Positions 30,750-39,234 of a stretch of 64,000 nt of DNA are shown here, piece by piece. Origin of the DNA: Thermoactinospora rubra (GTDB lineage: Bacteria > Actinomycetota > Actinomycetes > Streptosporangiales > Streptosporangiaceae). The notes below the pieces were generated by a model that saw nothing but the letters and a program-made list of their open reading frames with translations, was not told the DNA's origin and did no database searches. The position numbers and the translations under genes are program-made. Location of the stretch: contig NZ_KZ084331.1 of NCBI RefSeq assembly GCF_002093975.1, positions 132,143-196,142 of the forward strand. The letters run 5' to 3'. Every line of letters starts with the position of its first letter. The first letter of the stretch is position 1.

Positions 30750-31921
30750 CGAACCGCCTTCCAGCAGGCCAGGCAGGCCACGAGGCCCACGCCGAGCGCC
30801 GCCAGGGCGGGCACGTGCCCGAACGCGGACCAGGCGGCGCCGAACAGGACGGAGCAGAGCATGCGCGCGGTGGCCTGGCCGGTCTGCAGGAGAGCCAGGC
30901 CGCTCGCGCGCAGCGGCTCGGGGAGCAGCGGCCCGGCGGCGGCCATGAGCACGCCGTCCGTCGCCGCGTAGAACGCCCCGAGCAGCGGCAGCACCAGCCA
31001 GAACGGCCCCGCGACCGCGAGCAGGCCGTAGACGAGCACGAGCGTGAGGTGGCCCAGGACGAACACCGGCCCCCTGCCCACGCGGTCGGCCAGCCTGCCG
31101 AGCGGTACGGCCAGCAGCAGGTAGGCCGCCGCCGTGCCCAGCGGCAGCAGCGGAAGGAACTCCGCCGAGATGCCCGCGTTCCGCTGCAGCAGCAGGTAGA
31201 CGAAGGAGTCGCTGACGGTCACCAGCCCCAGGCCGCACGCCGCCAGGCACAGCCGGCGAAACCGCCCGGGACCCAGGAGGGCCAGCGCGGGCCGGATCGA
31301 CGCGCTCCCGGCGGCGGGCCCGCGGTGGTCGCGCACGTACAGCACGAGCACCAGCAGGCCGAGCAGCGCGATGGCGAAGCTCACCACGAACACCGCGTCG
31401 TAGGCGCCCGACAGGCCGAGCACCGCGAAGGCGACCAGCGGGCCGAGGAAGGCGCCGACGGTGTCGAGCGCGCGGTGCACGCCGAACGCCTGGCCCAGCC
31501 GCCCGGGCTCGGCGCTCAGCGAGATCAGCGCGTCGCGCGGCGCGGTGCGCAGGCCCTTGCCCGCCCGGTCGGCCGCCACCACCGCGCCGATCGCGGCCAC
31601 CGAGGAACCGGCCGCGACCAGCCCGAGCCGGCAGGCCGCCGACAGCGCGTAGCCCGCCCCGGCGACCAGCTTGCGCCGCCTCAGCCGGTCGGCGGTGTGG
31701 GCCGCGGCCAGCCGCACCAGCGCCGTCACCCCGAAGTAGAGCCCGTCCACCAGGCCGAAGGCGAGCGGGCTGAGCCCCAGCGACAGCACCAGGTAGAACG
31801 GCAGGACGGCGGTGACCATCTCGCTGGAGACGTCCGTCACGAGGCTGACCACGCCGAGCGCCACCACGTTGGCGGGTACGGCCAGACTCAGTCTGGACAG
31901 CTTGACACCGGAGATGTACAC
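30746..31921 (-). CDS. MFS transporter
   Basis: A 391-residue major-facilitator protein with twelve hydrophobic helices and the loop motif DRAGKGLRTAPRDALIS, found in a subgroup of actinobacterial MFS proteins. The start is GTG 31921 with GGAG 7 nt upstream. It is the first gene of a three-gene unit with the TolB-like and phosphoesterase genes. The substrate is unknown, but the partners suggest something linked to phosphoesters or glycans outside the cell. Confidence 0.88.
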   Translation of the reverse strand: MYISGVKLSRLSLAVPANVVALGVVSLVTDVSSEMVTAVLPFYLVLSLGLSPLAFGLVDGLYFGVTALVRLAAAHTADRLRRRKLVAGAGYALSAACRLGLVAAGSSVAAIGAVVAADRAGKGLRTAPRDALISLSAEPGRLGQAFGVHRALDTVGAFLGPLVAFAVLGLSGAYDAVFVVSFAIALLGLLVLVLYVRDHRGPAAGSASIRPALALLGPGRFRRLCLAACGLGLVTVSDSFVYLLLQRNAGISAEFLPLLPLGTAAAYLLLAVPLGRLADRVGRGPVFVLGHLTLVLVYGLLAVAGPFWLVLPLLGAFYAATDGVLMAAAGPLLPEPLRASGLALLQTGQATARMLCSVLFGAAWSAFGHVPALAALGVGLVACLACWKAVR

Positions 31922-32004
31922 GGGCGTGCTCCATGGGCGGTCAGCATGGAATGCACGGCCGGGTCAGGTGTCTGAGCGCGTCACGCACGAGGGCGCCGCG
32001 CCAA

Positions 32005-32032
32005 GCCGCTTGCCGGGATCCTGGCAAGCGGC
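32005..32032 (-). terminator. Terminator hairpin after the DUF2342 gene
   Basis: GCCGCTTGCC (32005-32014) and GGCAAGCGGC (32023-32032) form a perfect 10-bp stem with an 8-nt loop. It lies 50 bp past the DUF2342 stop and upstream of the MFS gene on the same strand, so it may also end transcription reaching the cassette. Confidence 0.75.
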
Positions 32033-32051
32033 ACGGGCGGCGTCAAGACCG

Positions 32052-32068
32052 TTAGGAAGATTTCCTAA
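32052..32068. promoter_or_regulatory. Perfect palindrome TTAGGAA-GAT-TTCCTAA
   Basis: TTAGGAAGATTTCCTAA is a perfect 7+3+7 palindrome in an otherwise GC-rich 160-bp gap between the DUF2342 stop and the MFS gene. Its AT-rich symmetric form is that of a repressor operator, similar to sites I associate with ROK-type regulators of secreted carbohydrate enzymes in actinomycetes. That association is from memory and unverified. It lies about 130 bp upstream of the MFS start. Confidence 0.55.
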
Positions 32069-32081
32069 TCAGATGTGAGGC

Positions 32082-33161
32082 TCAGGCGGGAAGGGCGTCG
32101 GTGCCGAGCACGCGGCGGCACCAGGAGTCGGGGTCGGAGATCTCCTGGATCGTGGGCAGCGTCTCCGGCGACGTCCAGATCCTGTTGAACCCGTCCATCC
32201 CCGCCTTGGCGACCACCTGGCGCACGAACGCCGACCCCTCGGCGTACTGCTTCATCTTCAGCTCGATCCCCAGCAGCCGCTTGATCGTCTTGTCCAGGCG
32301 GCTTCCGCCCTCGCGGCGGGCCTGGAACTTCGCCCGGATGTCGACGACCGAGGGCACCACCGCCGGTCCCACGGCGTCCATGACGTAGTCGCCGTGCCCC
32401 TCGACCAGCGTCATCACCGCGGTGAGCCGGTCGAGGATCGCCTTCTGCTCCGGCGTCTGGATGGCCTCGATGAGGTTCCCCTCGCCCTCGCGCAGCACCA
32501 CGTCGGCCACCGTGTCGGCCGCGTTGCGCAGCCGCTCCAGCAGCGTGGGCAGGTCCAGGTCGGACGCGAGCAGGAACTCGGTCATCTGCGAGCGGACGTA
32601 CTCGCGCAGCCACGGCACGCCCGTGAACTGCACCCGGTGCGTCTCCTCGTGCAGGCACACCCACAGGCGGAAGTCGCGCGGGTGCACGTTGAGCTCGCGC
32701 TCGGCGTGCACGATGTTGGGCGCGACGAGCGTCAGCCGGCCGACCGGCTCGACGCCCGAGGGGTCGGGCGGCAGGAACAGCTCGTACTGGCCGAGGACGC
32801 GCGAGGCCAGGAAGGCCAGCACCGCGCCGACCTCGACGCCGGTGATGCGGGACCCGACGGCCGTGACGATGGCGGGAGGAGGGTTCTGCCGGTTGGCCAT
32901 GCGCTGGGTGAGCGGCTCCAGCACGACGCGGAAGCCCTCGACGTTGGCCTTGATCCAGCCCGGCCGGTCCACGATGGTGGCGGGCTGGGGCGGGGTCTCG
33001 GCGTGGATGCGCGTGAACTCCCTGACGTGACCTTCGGCCTCGCGCGAGAGGGCGCGCAGTTCGTTGACGGCGTGCCTGGCCTCTTCGCGGCTCACCTGCG
33101 GGCCTGGCCGCACCAGGCGCGTTCCGGTCGCGACGGCCAGTTCCCAGTCGATCACCTGCAT
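32082..33161 (-). CDS. DUF2342 zinc-dependent metalloprotease-like protein
   Basis: A 359-residue actinobacterial protein (TIGR03624 type, named as associated with coenzyme F420 genes). It has the zinc motif LHEETHRVQF (HExxH), and a later Glu-rich helix EGHGDYVMDAVG that could give the third ligand. The ATG at 33161 (MQVIDWELAV) is the family start. It follows dacB by 46 bp, a conserved neighbourhood. In most actinomycetes tilS comes next; here a phosphoesterase cassette intervenes. Substrate unknown. Confidence 0.9.
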   Translation of the reverse strand: MQVIDWELAVATGTRLVRPGPQVSREEARHAVNELRALSREAEGHVREFTRIHAETPPQPATIVDRPGWIKANVEGFRVVLEPLTQRMANRQNPPPAIVTAVGSRITGVEVGAVLAFLASRVLGQYELFLPPDPSGVEPVGRLTLVAPNIVHAERELNVHPRDFRLWVCLHEETHRVQFTGVPWLREYVRSQMTEFLLASDLDLPTLLERLRNAADTVADVVLREGEGNLIEAIQTPEQKAILDRLTAVMTLVEGHGDYVMDAVGPAVVPSVVDIRAKFQARREGGSRLDKTIKRLLGIELKMKQYAEGSAFVRQVVAKAGMDGFNRIWTSPETLPTIQEISDPDSWCRRVLGTDALPA

Positions 33162-33207
33162 ACCGTCCACCGTACGTGCTCCACGGCGAACCCGCGAAGG
33201 CGCGCAC

Positions 33208-34608
33208 TCAAGCACGCGCGACGATGGCCGCCAGCCGGTCGAGGACGGGCTCGGCCGTGTACGGCACGCGATCGGCCATGAAGGCGAAGGTGACCAGGCG
33301 TCCGTCGCTCGTGGTGGCCAGGCCGGCGAGGGTGTTGACGTGGTTCAGCGTGCCGGTCTTGGCGCGCACCAGCCCGACCCCGCTCTTGCTGTCGCTCCCG
33401 GTGAAGCGCCGGCCGTTGCCGAGCGTGCCGGTGAACCCGGCGATCGGCATGCCGGACACGACGCCGTGGAGCTCGGGACGGCCCGGGGCGGCGGCCAGCG
33501 AGACCAGCCGGGCCAGGGCGTCGGCGCTGATGCGGTTCATGGTCGACAGCCCGCTGCCGTCGTACACCTGGACGCCCTGGGCGACGCCCAGCCGCTTCAT
33601 CACCTTCTGGACGGCCCGGGCCGCCCCCTCGAAGGAGCCCGGCTCGCCCTCGTGCAGAGCGACGTGCCGGGCCAGCGCCTCGGACAGGTCGTTGTCGCTG
33701 AGCGTCAGCGCCCGCTCGACGAGCGCGTAGACGGGCGCGGACTCCACCCTGGCCAGCTCGGCGGCGCCGGGGGAGGCGGTGGCGCGCCTGACCGTCTTGC
33801 CGGCGGCCACGCCGTACCGGGACAGGAGCCTGGCGAAGACCGTGGCGGCGTGCCGGGACGGGTCGGAGACTCTCGGGATGGACTGGGCGGGGTTCAGCCG
33901 GCCCGAGTCGATCATCAGCGCGGTCACGGGGGCCACGTTGCCGTCGGGGATGTAGCTGGGCTTCCAGCCGGGCCCCTTGGACGGGCCGGTGAACAGCGAG
34001 TCGTCGTAGGAGAGGGTGACCTTGGTGACGCCGCGGGCCTTCAGCGCCGCCGCGGTGCGCTGGGCGAGCTGGGCGAGCGACGCCTGGCGGGGGTAGGGGC
34101 CGTCCTTCTTGGCCGCCGGTCCCGCCAGCGTGGGGTCGCCGCCGCCGACCAGCACGACCGCGTCGGGCGTGCCGCCCTGCAGGACGCGGGTGGCCAGGCG
34201 CGCGTCGGGGCCGAGCGAGGCGAGGGCGGCCGCGCCGGTGACGATCTTGGTGGTGGAGGCGGGGGTGATGCCGACGTCGGGGTTCTTGGCGAAGAGCCGC
34301 TGGCCGGTGGCGGCGTCGAGCACGACCGCGCCGACCCGGCCGCCGAGCGCCCGGTCACCCAGCGCATCGGTGAGTTCCCTGGCCAAAGTAGTCTTAGGGG
34401 GAAGAGGTCCGTCACCGCCCCTGGCCAGCACAGGTCCCGAGGTGAAGACGGGCGCGGAGGGGGATTCGGCCGGCACAACCGGCGGCGGCGTCTGCCTGGT
34501 CATCGCGCTCAGCGTGAAGTCCTCGTGAGTCAGCGCGTAGCTGCCCGCGACGATCGTCACGATCTGGAGCATGGCGAGTGTGGACAACGCCACCCACCGC
34601 TCGCGCAT
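33208..34608 (-). CDS. dacB: D-alanyl-D-alanine carboxypeptidase/endopeptidase (PBP4 family)
   Basis: Penicillin-binding protein of the S13 family trimming peptidoglycan peptides outside the membrane. The 466-residue product has an N-terminal membrane anchor (about residues 5-25), a Pro/Ser-rich linker, the active-site SxxK in PASTTKIVTG, SxN in LSDNDLSE and KTG in RAKTGTLNHVN. The large insert between SxxK and SxN (about 150 residues) is typical of PBP4. The ATG at 34608 follows GGAGAGG at ideal spacing; a longer upstream frame is rejected. Confidence 0.95.
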   Translation of the reverse strand: MRERWVALSTLAMLQIVTIVAGSYALTHEDFTLSAMTRQTPPPVVPAESPSAPVFTSGPVLARGGDGPLPPKTTLARELTDALGDRALGGRVGAVVLDAATGQRLFAKNPDVGITPASTTKIVTGAAALASLGPDARLATRVLQGGTPDAVVLVGGGDPTLAGPAAKKDGPYPRQASLAQLAQRTAAALKARGVTKVTLSYDDSLFTGPSKGPGWKPSYIPDGNVAPVTALMIDSGRLNPAQSIPRVSDPSRHAATVFARLLSRYGVAAGKTVRRATASPGAAELARVESAPVYALVERALTLSDNDLSEALARHVALHEGEPGSFEGAARAVQKVMKRLGVAQGVQVYDGSGLSTMNRISADALARLVSLAAAPGRPELHGVVSGMPIAGFTGTLGNGRRFTGSDSKSGVGLVRAKTGTLNHVNTLAGLATTSDGRLVTFAFMADRVPYTAEPVLDRLAAIVARA

Positions 34609-34691
34609 CCGACCTCTCCACCCGCAGTAAGAATCGCTTACGAACATTACGCCCTGCCGGGGGTGCCGGGGGCGACTAGGAAGGGACAGAC

Positions 34692-35183
34692 GTGGAGTTC
34701 GACGTTGTCGTTGAGATTCCCAAGGGACAACGGAACAAGTACGAAGTGGACCACAGGACCGGCAAGATCAGGCTCGACCGGCTGTTGTTCACCTCCACGC
34801 AGTATCCCGCCGACTACGGCTTCATCGAGAACACGCTCGGCGAGGACGGCGACCCGCTGGACGCCCTGGTGTTGCTGCAGGAGCCGACGTTCCCTGGTTG
34901 TTACATCACCTGCCGCGCCGTCGGCATGTTCCGCATGACGGACGAGAAGGGCGGCGACGACAAGGTGCTGTGCGTGCCGGCCACCGACCCGCGCATGGAG
35001 CACATCAGGGACATCCACCACGTTCCCGAGTTCGACCGGCTGGAGATCCAGCACTTCTTCGAGGTCTACAAGGACCTGGAGCCCGGCAAGTCCGTCGAGG
35101 GCGCCAACTGGGTGGGCCGCGTGGAGGCCGAGGCCGAGATCCGCCGCTCCTTCGAGCGCGCCCGCCGCCAGGAGAGCCACTAG
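34692..35183 (+). CDS. ppa: Inorganic pyrophosphatase
   Basis: Hydrolyses pyrophosphate from biosynthesis. The 163-residue family I enzyme has [13 protein letters not shown], the [11 protein letters not shown] motif, the metal-binding aspartates in [12 protein letters not shown], and a further Asp/Lys set in [13 protein letters not shown]. The GTG start at 34692 follows GGAAGGGACAGAC. It is divergent from dacB across an 83-bp gap, a conserved actinobacterial pair. Its stop shares CTAG with the converging NlpC/P60 gene. Confidence 0.97.
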   Translation: MEFDVVVEIPKGQRNKYEVDHRTGKIRLDRLLFTSTQYPADYGFIENTLGEDGDPLDALVLLQEPTFPGCYITCRAVGMFRMTDEKGGDDKVLCVPATDPRMEHIRDIHHVPEFDRLEIQHFFEVYKDLEPGKSVEGANWVGRVEAEAEIRRSFERARRQESH

Positions 35184-36292
35184 CCGGCCGGGCGGGTCGC
35201 CCCGACGAGGTCGCTTCGCCACATCGAGGCGACGCGCACCACGTCCCCGGTCTGCGGGGCGTGCACCATCAGCCCCATGCCGATGTAGATGCCCACGTGG
35301 TGGATCGTGCCGGGGTCGCGGCTGAGGTAGCCGAAGAACAGCAGGTCGCCGGGGCGCAGCTGGTTCAGCGGCACGTGCGGGCCGGAGGTCCACTGCGTCC
35401 CCGTCCAGTGGTCCAGCCGGATGCCCACCCGCTCCCAGGCCCGCATCGTCAGCCCCGAGCAGTCGTAGCTGGAGGGTCCGGCGGCGGCCCACACGTACGG
35501 CTTGCCGAGCTGGCTGAGCGCCCACCGGGCGACGATCTCGCCCCTGCTGGACCCGTAGGACAGCGGCAGGTTGCGGACGGAGGCGCCCGACAGTGCGGCG
35601 GCGCGGGCCCTGGCCAGCCGGTCGGCCTTGCCGCGTGCGGCGTCGAGCCGGCGTTGGAGGCGTTCCTCGGTCGCCTTGAGGGTCTCGGTCTCGCGGATCT
35701 GCTCGGCGACCGCCCGCTCGGCCGCCTCCTTGGCCGCCTCCGCGCGTTCTGCGGCGGCCCGCTGGGCGTCGTAGGCGTGCTGGGCCTGGGTCCGCACCAC
35801 GGAGGCGACGATCTGGGCGTCGCGCATGCGCTGCAGCACCAGGGCGCGCTCGCCGCCGAGCTCCCGCAGCACGCTCACGCGGTGCAGGAAGTCCTCCCTG
35901 GACAGCAGGCCGAAGGCCGGGCGGGTGATGTCGTAGCCGCCGTAGCTCTGCGCCGCGATGACGGCCACCTCGGCGCGCACCTCCTCCACCCGCTGGTCGG
36001 CCGAGGCCACCCGGGCTCGGGCCTCCTGGTAGGCCTGGGCGGCGTGGGCCAGCCGTACCCTCTCGCCGTTGTAGGCCTCGACCAGCCGCTCGGCCGTGGC
36101 GGCGAGGGCGTCGAGCCGGGCCTGCGCGGCGGCCAGGCGCGCGGCGACGGCGTCCAGCGCTCTGGAGCGTTCCCCGACCTCCTGGCGTGCCCGAGCCACG
36201 TCGTCGGAGGAGGGCGCGGGATCGGCGACGGCGGGCAGGCAGGCGCCCAGGATCAGGCAGGAGGCCAGGAGTCCGGCTCTGATCAGGCTCAT
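35180..36292 (-). CDS. Secreted NlpC/P60 peptidoglycan endopeptidase with coiled coil
   Basis: A 370-residue exported cell-wall hydrolase. A signal peptide (ends AVA-DPAP; a lipobox-like LGAC also occurs) is followed by a long Ala/Arg/Glu-rich coiled coil (about residues 30-235) and a C-terminal NlpC/P60 domain with catalytic Cys in [11 protein letters not shown] (about 285), His in [10 protein letters not shown] and a polar third residue in MVHAPQTGD. It resembles RipA-type enzymes that cut the stem peptide during division. The ATG at 36292 is preceded by GGGAAAC. Confidence 0.94.
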   Translation of the reverse strand: MSLIRAGLLASCLILGACLPAVADPAPSSDDVARARQEVGERSRALDAVAARLAAAQARLDALAATAERLVEAYNGERVRLAHAAQAYQEARARVASADQRVEEVRAEVAVIAAQSYGGYDITRPAFGLLSREDFLHRVSVLRELGGERALVLQRMRDAQIVASVVRTQAQHAYDAQRAAAERAEAAKEAAERAVAEQIRETETLKATEERLQRRLDAARGKADRLARARAAALSGASVRNLPLSYGSSRGEIVARWALSQLGKPYVWAAAGPSSYDCSGLTMRAWERVGIRLDHWTGTQWTSGPHVPLNQLRPGDLLFFGYLSRDPGTIHHVGIYIGMGLMVHAPQTGDVVRVASMWRSDLVGATRPAG

Positions 36293-36338
36293 GTGTACTC
36301 GTTTCCCATCCGTCACTCTGAGCACACATGAAACTCAC

Positions 36339-36815
36339 TTAATGTAATCGTCGCAGGCGAAACAGGCGCTCGATCCACGGGCGCACGCCCAGCGGCGGCG
36401 GGTCGGCCGCACGGGGATAGGTGAAGACGGGCGCCGGCCTGGCGTAGGCGGCGCGCAACTCGGCGGCCTTGCACCAGTCCGCGCCGACCTTGGCGGCGGC
36501 CCACGCGGCGGCCATGGCGGGCCGCGCCTCCGGGTGCCGGTCGTGGATCTGCAGCAGCGTCATGGCGGCGTGGGCGGCCTGGTGGCCGTCGGGCGGGTCG
36601 GCGCCGGCCAGCCAGGACAGGACGGCCAGGCAGCGTGCGGTCTGCAGGCGGGCGAGGTCCAGCACCTCGCGCAGCAGGCGCGGCCCGGGATCGAGCCAGG
36701 TGGGCCACGGGACCCGCCGGCTCCCGGGCACCAGGTCGGCGAGCGCCCGGCGCAGCGGATGCGGGCAGACGCGGTCGCCGAGGTGCGGGTCGTGGCGGAG
36801 CTCGAAGGCCGGCAC
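36339..36815 (-). CDS. Hypothetical protein downstream of the sigma factor
   Basis: A 158-residue protein not recognised. It is rich in Arg, Leu, Ala, Pro and Trp, has no signal peptide or membrane helix, and includes ARLQTARCLAVLSWLAGADPP and IHDRHPEARPAMAAAW segments that look helical. The GTG start at 36815 lies only 4 nt past the stop of the sigma-factor gene, so the two should be made together. Given this, a role in the sigma-factor circuit is possible but unproven. Confidence 0.6.
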   Translation of the reverse strand: MPAFELRHDPHLGDRVCPHPLRRALADLVPGSRRVPWPTWLDPGPRLLREVLDLARLQTARCLAVLSWLAGADPPDGHQAAHAAMTLLQIHDRHPEARPAMAAAWAAAKVGADWCKAAELRAAYARPAPVFTYPRAADPPPLGVRPWIERLFRLRRLH

Positions 36816-36819
36816 GGGC

Positions 36820-38244
36820 TCAGGAGCTCTGGGAGGGCGCGGACGAGGGCGCCGACGTGGGCGTTCCCGTGGGCGCCGGGGTGGGGGCCGAGGTGGGCGT
36901 GGGGGTGGGGCTCGGCGCAGGCGTCGGCTTGCCGGACGGGCGCGGCTTCCCGGTCGGGCCCGGCTTGCCGCTCGGGCAGGGCGTCCTGGTCGGGCGGCCG
37001 TGGTGGTCCCGCCGCGGCGGGTCCTGCGGCGTGAGGACGGGGCCGGAGCCGGGCTCGTCCTGCCCCTCGGGCTCCTGCTGGGCGGGCGTCCTCGGGGCGT
37101 TCGTGGCCGGGGCGCGGGAGGGACCGGTCGTGCCGTGGGCGTCCCGCGCCTCGGCGGCGATCTCCCACGGGCGCGCGGAGGAGGTCACCGGCGGCGCCTG
37201 CGGGCGGTCGGCGATGGGCTCCACCTGGAAGGCGTGCTCCTCCGGGGCGGGCTGCCACGGCAGCCTGATCCCGGGCGGATCGCCCTGCGCCGGCAACGCC
37301 CCCGAGGCGATGCCGGGCAGGGCGCCGGGCTCGGGCCGGAAGAAGTGGAAGGCGCCCACGATGGCGATCACGGCCGCGACGGCCGCCACCGCACCCGCCA
37401 GCGCCCGCGGCCGGCGACGAGCCGGCCGATCCCCCGCGACGGGAAATCCGGCGGCGTCCAGCGCGGCCGAGCGGCGGGCGACGTAGCGGCGGTAGGGCGT
37501 CAGCTCCGGGTCGATGAAGCAGCTCAGCACCCGCACGCGCAGCGACTCCGGCAGCCCGACGGCCGGGAGCAGCTCGAAGACCTTGGCCGCGGACACCTGG
37601 CGGCTGCGGTGCGGCGCACAGATCTCGCAGCGGGCCACGTGGCGCACCAGGTGGGCGCGCATGTCGTCGGTGAGCTCGCCGGAGAACCCGCTGAGGATCA
37701 GCGCCCGGCGGGGGCAGTCGTAGGGGCCCTTCCTGGCCAGGACCTCCGCGGTGATCGCGTCCCTGAGCCGCTCGCGCGCCTCCTCCAGCGCCGGCTCCAC
37801 CCGCCGCGGGCTCGTGCCCAGCACCGCGGCGATCTCGGCGGCGGGCAGCCGGTGGACCGTGGCCAGCTCCAGCAGCTCGCGGTCCTCCTCGGCCAGGCCG
37901 CGGACCGCGTTCCAGGCCATGACGCGCAGGTCCGCGTCCTCGGGGTCGCCGACGGCCGGGAGCTCGGCCGTGGCGTCCTCCGGCGCCACGGCCTGCCGCC
38001 TGCGCAGGCATTCCGTGCGCGCGAGCGCGAAAAGCCACGTCCGCAGCCGGCCGGGATCGGCCAGCCGCCTGATGTGCGCCTCGGCGGCGATCAGCGTCTC
38101 GCGCAGCGCCACCTGGGCGCTGTCGGAGCTGAGGAGAAGGGACCAGCAGTATCTATAGATGCTCTCGGCGTGCGAGTCGTACAGCGCGGCGAGGGCACCC
38201 GGGTCATGCGCGCGCAGCGCCTCGACCAGGACGCGGTCATTCAT
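36820..38244 (-). CDS. ECF sigma factor fused to zinc-finger and membrane domain
   Basis: A 474-residue protein. Residues 1 to about 165 look like an ECF sigma factor: region 2 (LAALYDSHAESIYRYCWSLL, RRLADPGRLRTWLFALARTE) and region 4 (GLAEEDRELLELATVHRLPAAEIAAVLG). Next comes a zinc-finger anti-sigma-like motif, HLVRHVARCEIC (H-x3-C-x2-C), then a membrane helix (AGAVAAVAAVIAIVGAFHFF, about residues 284-303) and a long Pro/Thr/Ser-rich extracellular tail. So the sigma factor seems to carry its own anti-sigma part on one chain. This resembles described ECF groups with C-terminal zinc finger and membrane anchor. Release would presumably need proteolysis or a signal. Confidence 0.85.
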   Translation of the reverse strand: MNDRVLVEALRAHDPGALAALYDSHAESIYRYCWSLLLSSDSAQVALRETLIAAEAHIRRLADPGRLRTWLFALARTECLRRRQAVAPEDATAELPAVGDPEDADLRVMAWNAVRGLAEEDRELLELATVHRLPAAEIAAVLGTSPRRVEPALEEARERLRDAITAEVLARKGPYDCPRRALILSGFSGELTDDMRAHLVRHVARCEICAPHRSRQVSAAKVFELLPAVGLPESLRVRVLSCFIDPELTPYRRYVARRSAALDAAGFPVAGDRPARRRPRALAGAVAAVAAVIAIVGAFHFFRPEPGALPGIASGALPAQGDPPGIRLPWQPAPEEHAFQVEPIADRPQAPPVTSSARPWEIAAEARDAHGTTGPSRAPATNAPRTPAQQEPEGQDEPGSGPVLTPQDPPRRDHHGRPTRTPCPSGKPGPTGKPRPSGKPTPAPSPTPTPTSAPTPAPTGTPTSAPSSAPSQSS

Positions 38245-38378
38245 GTGACCGAAGGTAATGGATTGGTAACTTGTAGTTCTACCGATTCGACGTGAATGAC
38301 AAAGCCTTCAGCGAATTCGCAGGCTTGCCGCGCCGCACTTCTCCCAATGCCCCGATTTTTCGCGCTATTTGCTCGTGA

Positions 38379-39170
38379 TTACTGGTCCGTGGGCATCTGG
38401 TGCCCCCCGCGGTCCTTGGCGAACGGCTCCGTGGTCGGCTTGACCGTGTGGACGGGCACGATGCCGCCCAGCGCCAGCTCCTCGTACGGCCGGGCCGTCG
38501 CCCCCCACGTGCGCGCCGTGACGTCGGTCCTGCCGACGCGCGCCGAGCTCGGGACTCCCTCGACGGTGATGACGAAGCGGGGCGTCTTGCCGGCCTTGAC
38601 GTCGTCGACGAAGGCGGTGCCGCCGCCGAGCAGCTTGCCGGAGGCGTCGCGCAGCAAGGCGCTGACGACGAGGCTGGCCGCGGGCGTCCGGTAGGGGTTG
38701 CTCACGAATCCCGTGATGACGTAGCGGCCGTCCTTCTGCCGGATCGTCTGCACCCGGGAGACCGGGAACGGCTTGAACGCCGACACGATGCGCGCGGCCT
38801 GCCGCCACCGCGCCGGACGGTACTCGATGGTGACCTTCGCCGGCTTGGCCGCCGCCGTGGCCTGCCCGGTGAAGGCCAGCCTGCCGCCCGGCGGCACGGC
38901 GTCCAGCGGCTGGTCCATGCGCACCACCTCGGCGCCCTTGGCGTCCCGCCCCACGACCGTGGCCACGACGTGCTCGCCGAAGTGCCAGGGGTTGGCGTTG
39001 CTGAGCACTCCGGCCCAGTTCACGACGTAGCCGTCGCGCGACTTGACGATCGTCGAGGTCTGCTCGGCGAGGGCGAGCGGCTTGAGCTGTTTCGCAGGCG
39101 CCTTCTCGCTGGTGCAGCCCGCGAGCAGCACAGCGGCCAGGACGGTTCCGGTAAGTGTGACGGTTCGCAC
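38379..39170 (-). CDS. Secreted lipoprotein of unknown function
   Basis: A 263-residue protein with lipoprotein signal (VRTVTLTGTVLAAVLLAGC; lipobox LAGC at Cys19) and two repeated beta-sandwich-like halves of about 110 residues: DGYVVNWAGVLSNANPWHFG...VVRMDQPLDAVPPGG and DGRYVITGFVSNPYRTPAASL. This resembles FxLYD-type extracytoplasmic domains. The GTG start at 39170 is within GGACCGTTACGTG. No partner is obvious; the sigma factor gene upstream is on the same strand. Confidence 0.85.
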   Translation of the reverse strand: MRTVTLTGTVLAAVLLAGCTSEKAPAKQLKPLALAEQTSTIVKSRDGYVVNWAGVLSNANPWHFGEHVVATVVGRDAKGAEVVRMDQPLDAVPPGGRLAFTGQATAAAKPAKVTIEYRPARWRQAARIVSAFKPFPVSRVQTIRQKDGRYVITGFVSNPYRTPAASLVVSALLRDASGKLLGGGTAFVDDVKAGKTPRFVITVEGVPSSARVGRTDVTARTWGATARPYEELALGGIVPVHTVKPTTEPFAKDRGGHQMPTDQ

Positions 39171-39234
39171 GTAACGGTCCTAGCCGGTCCGCCGGTACGG
39201 CAGGCGCGGGACACGCGCCTGCCGTACCAACTCT

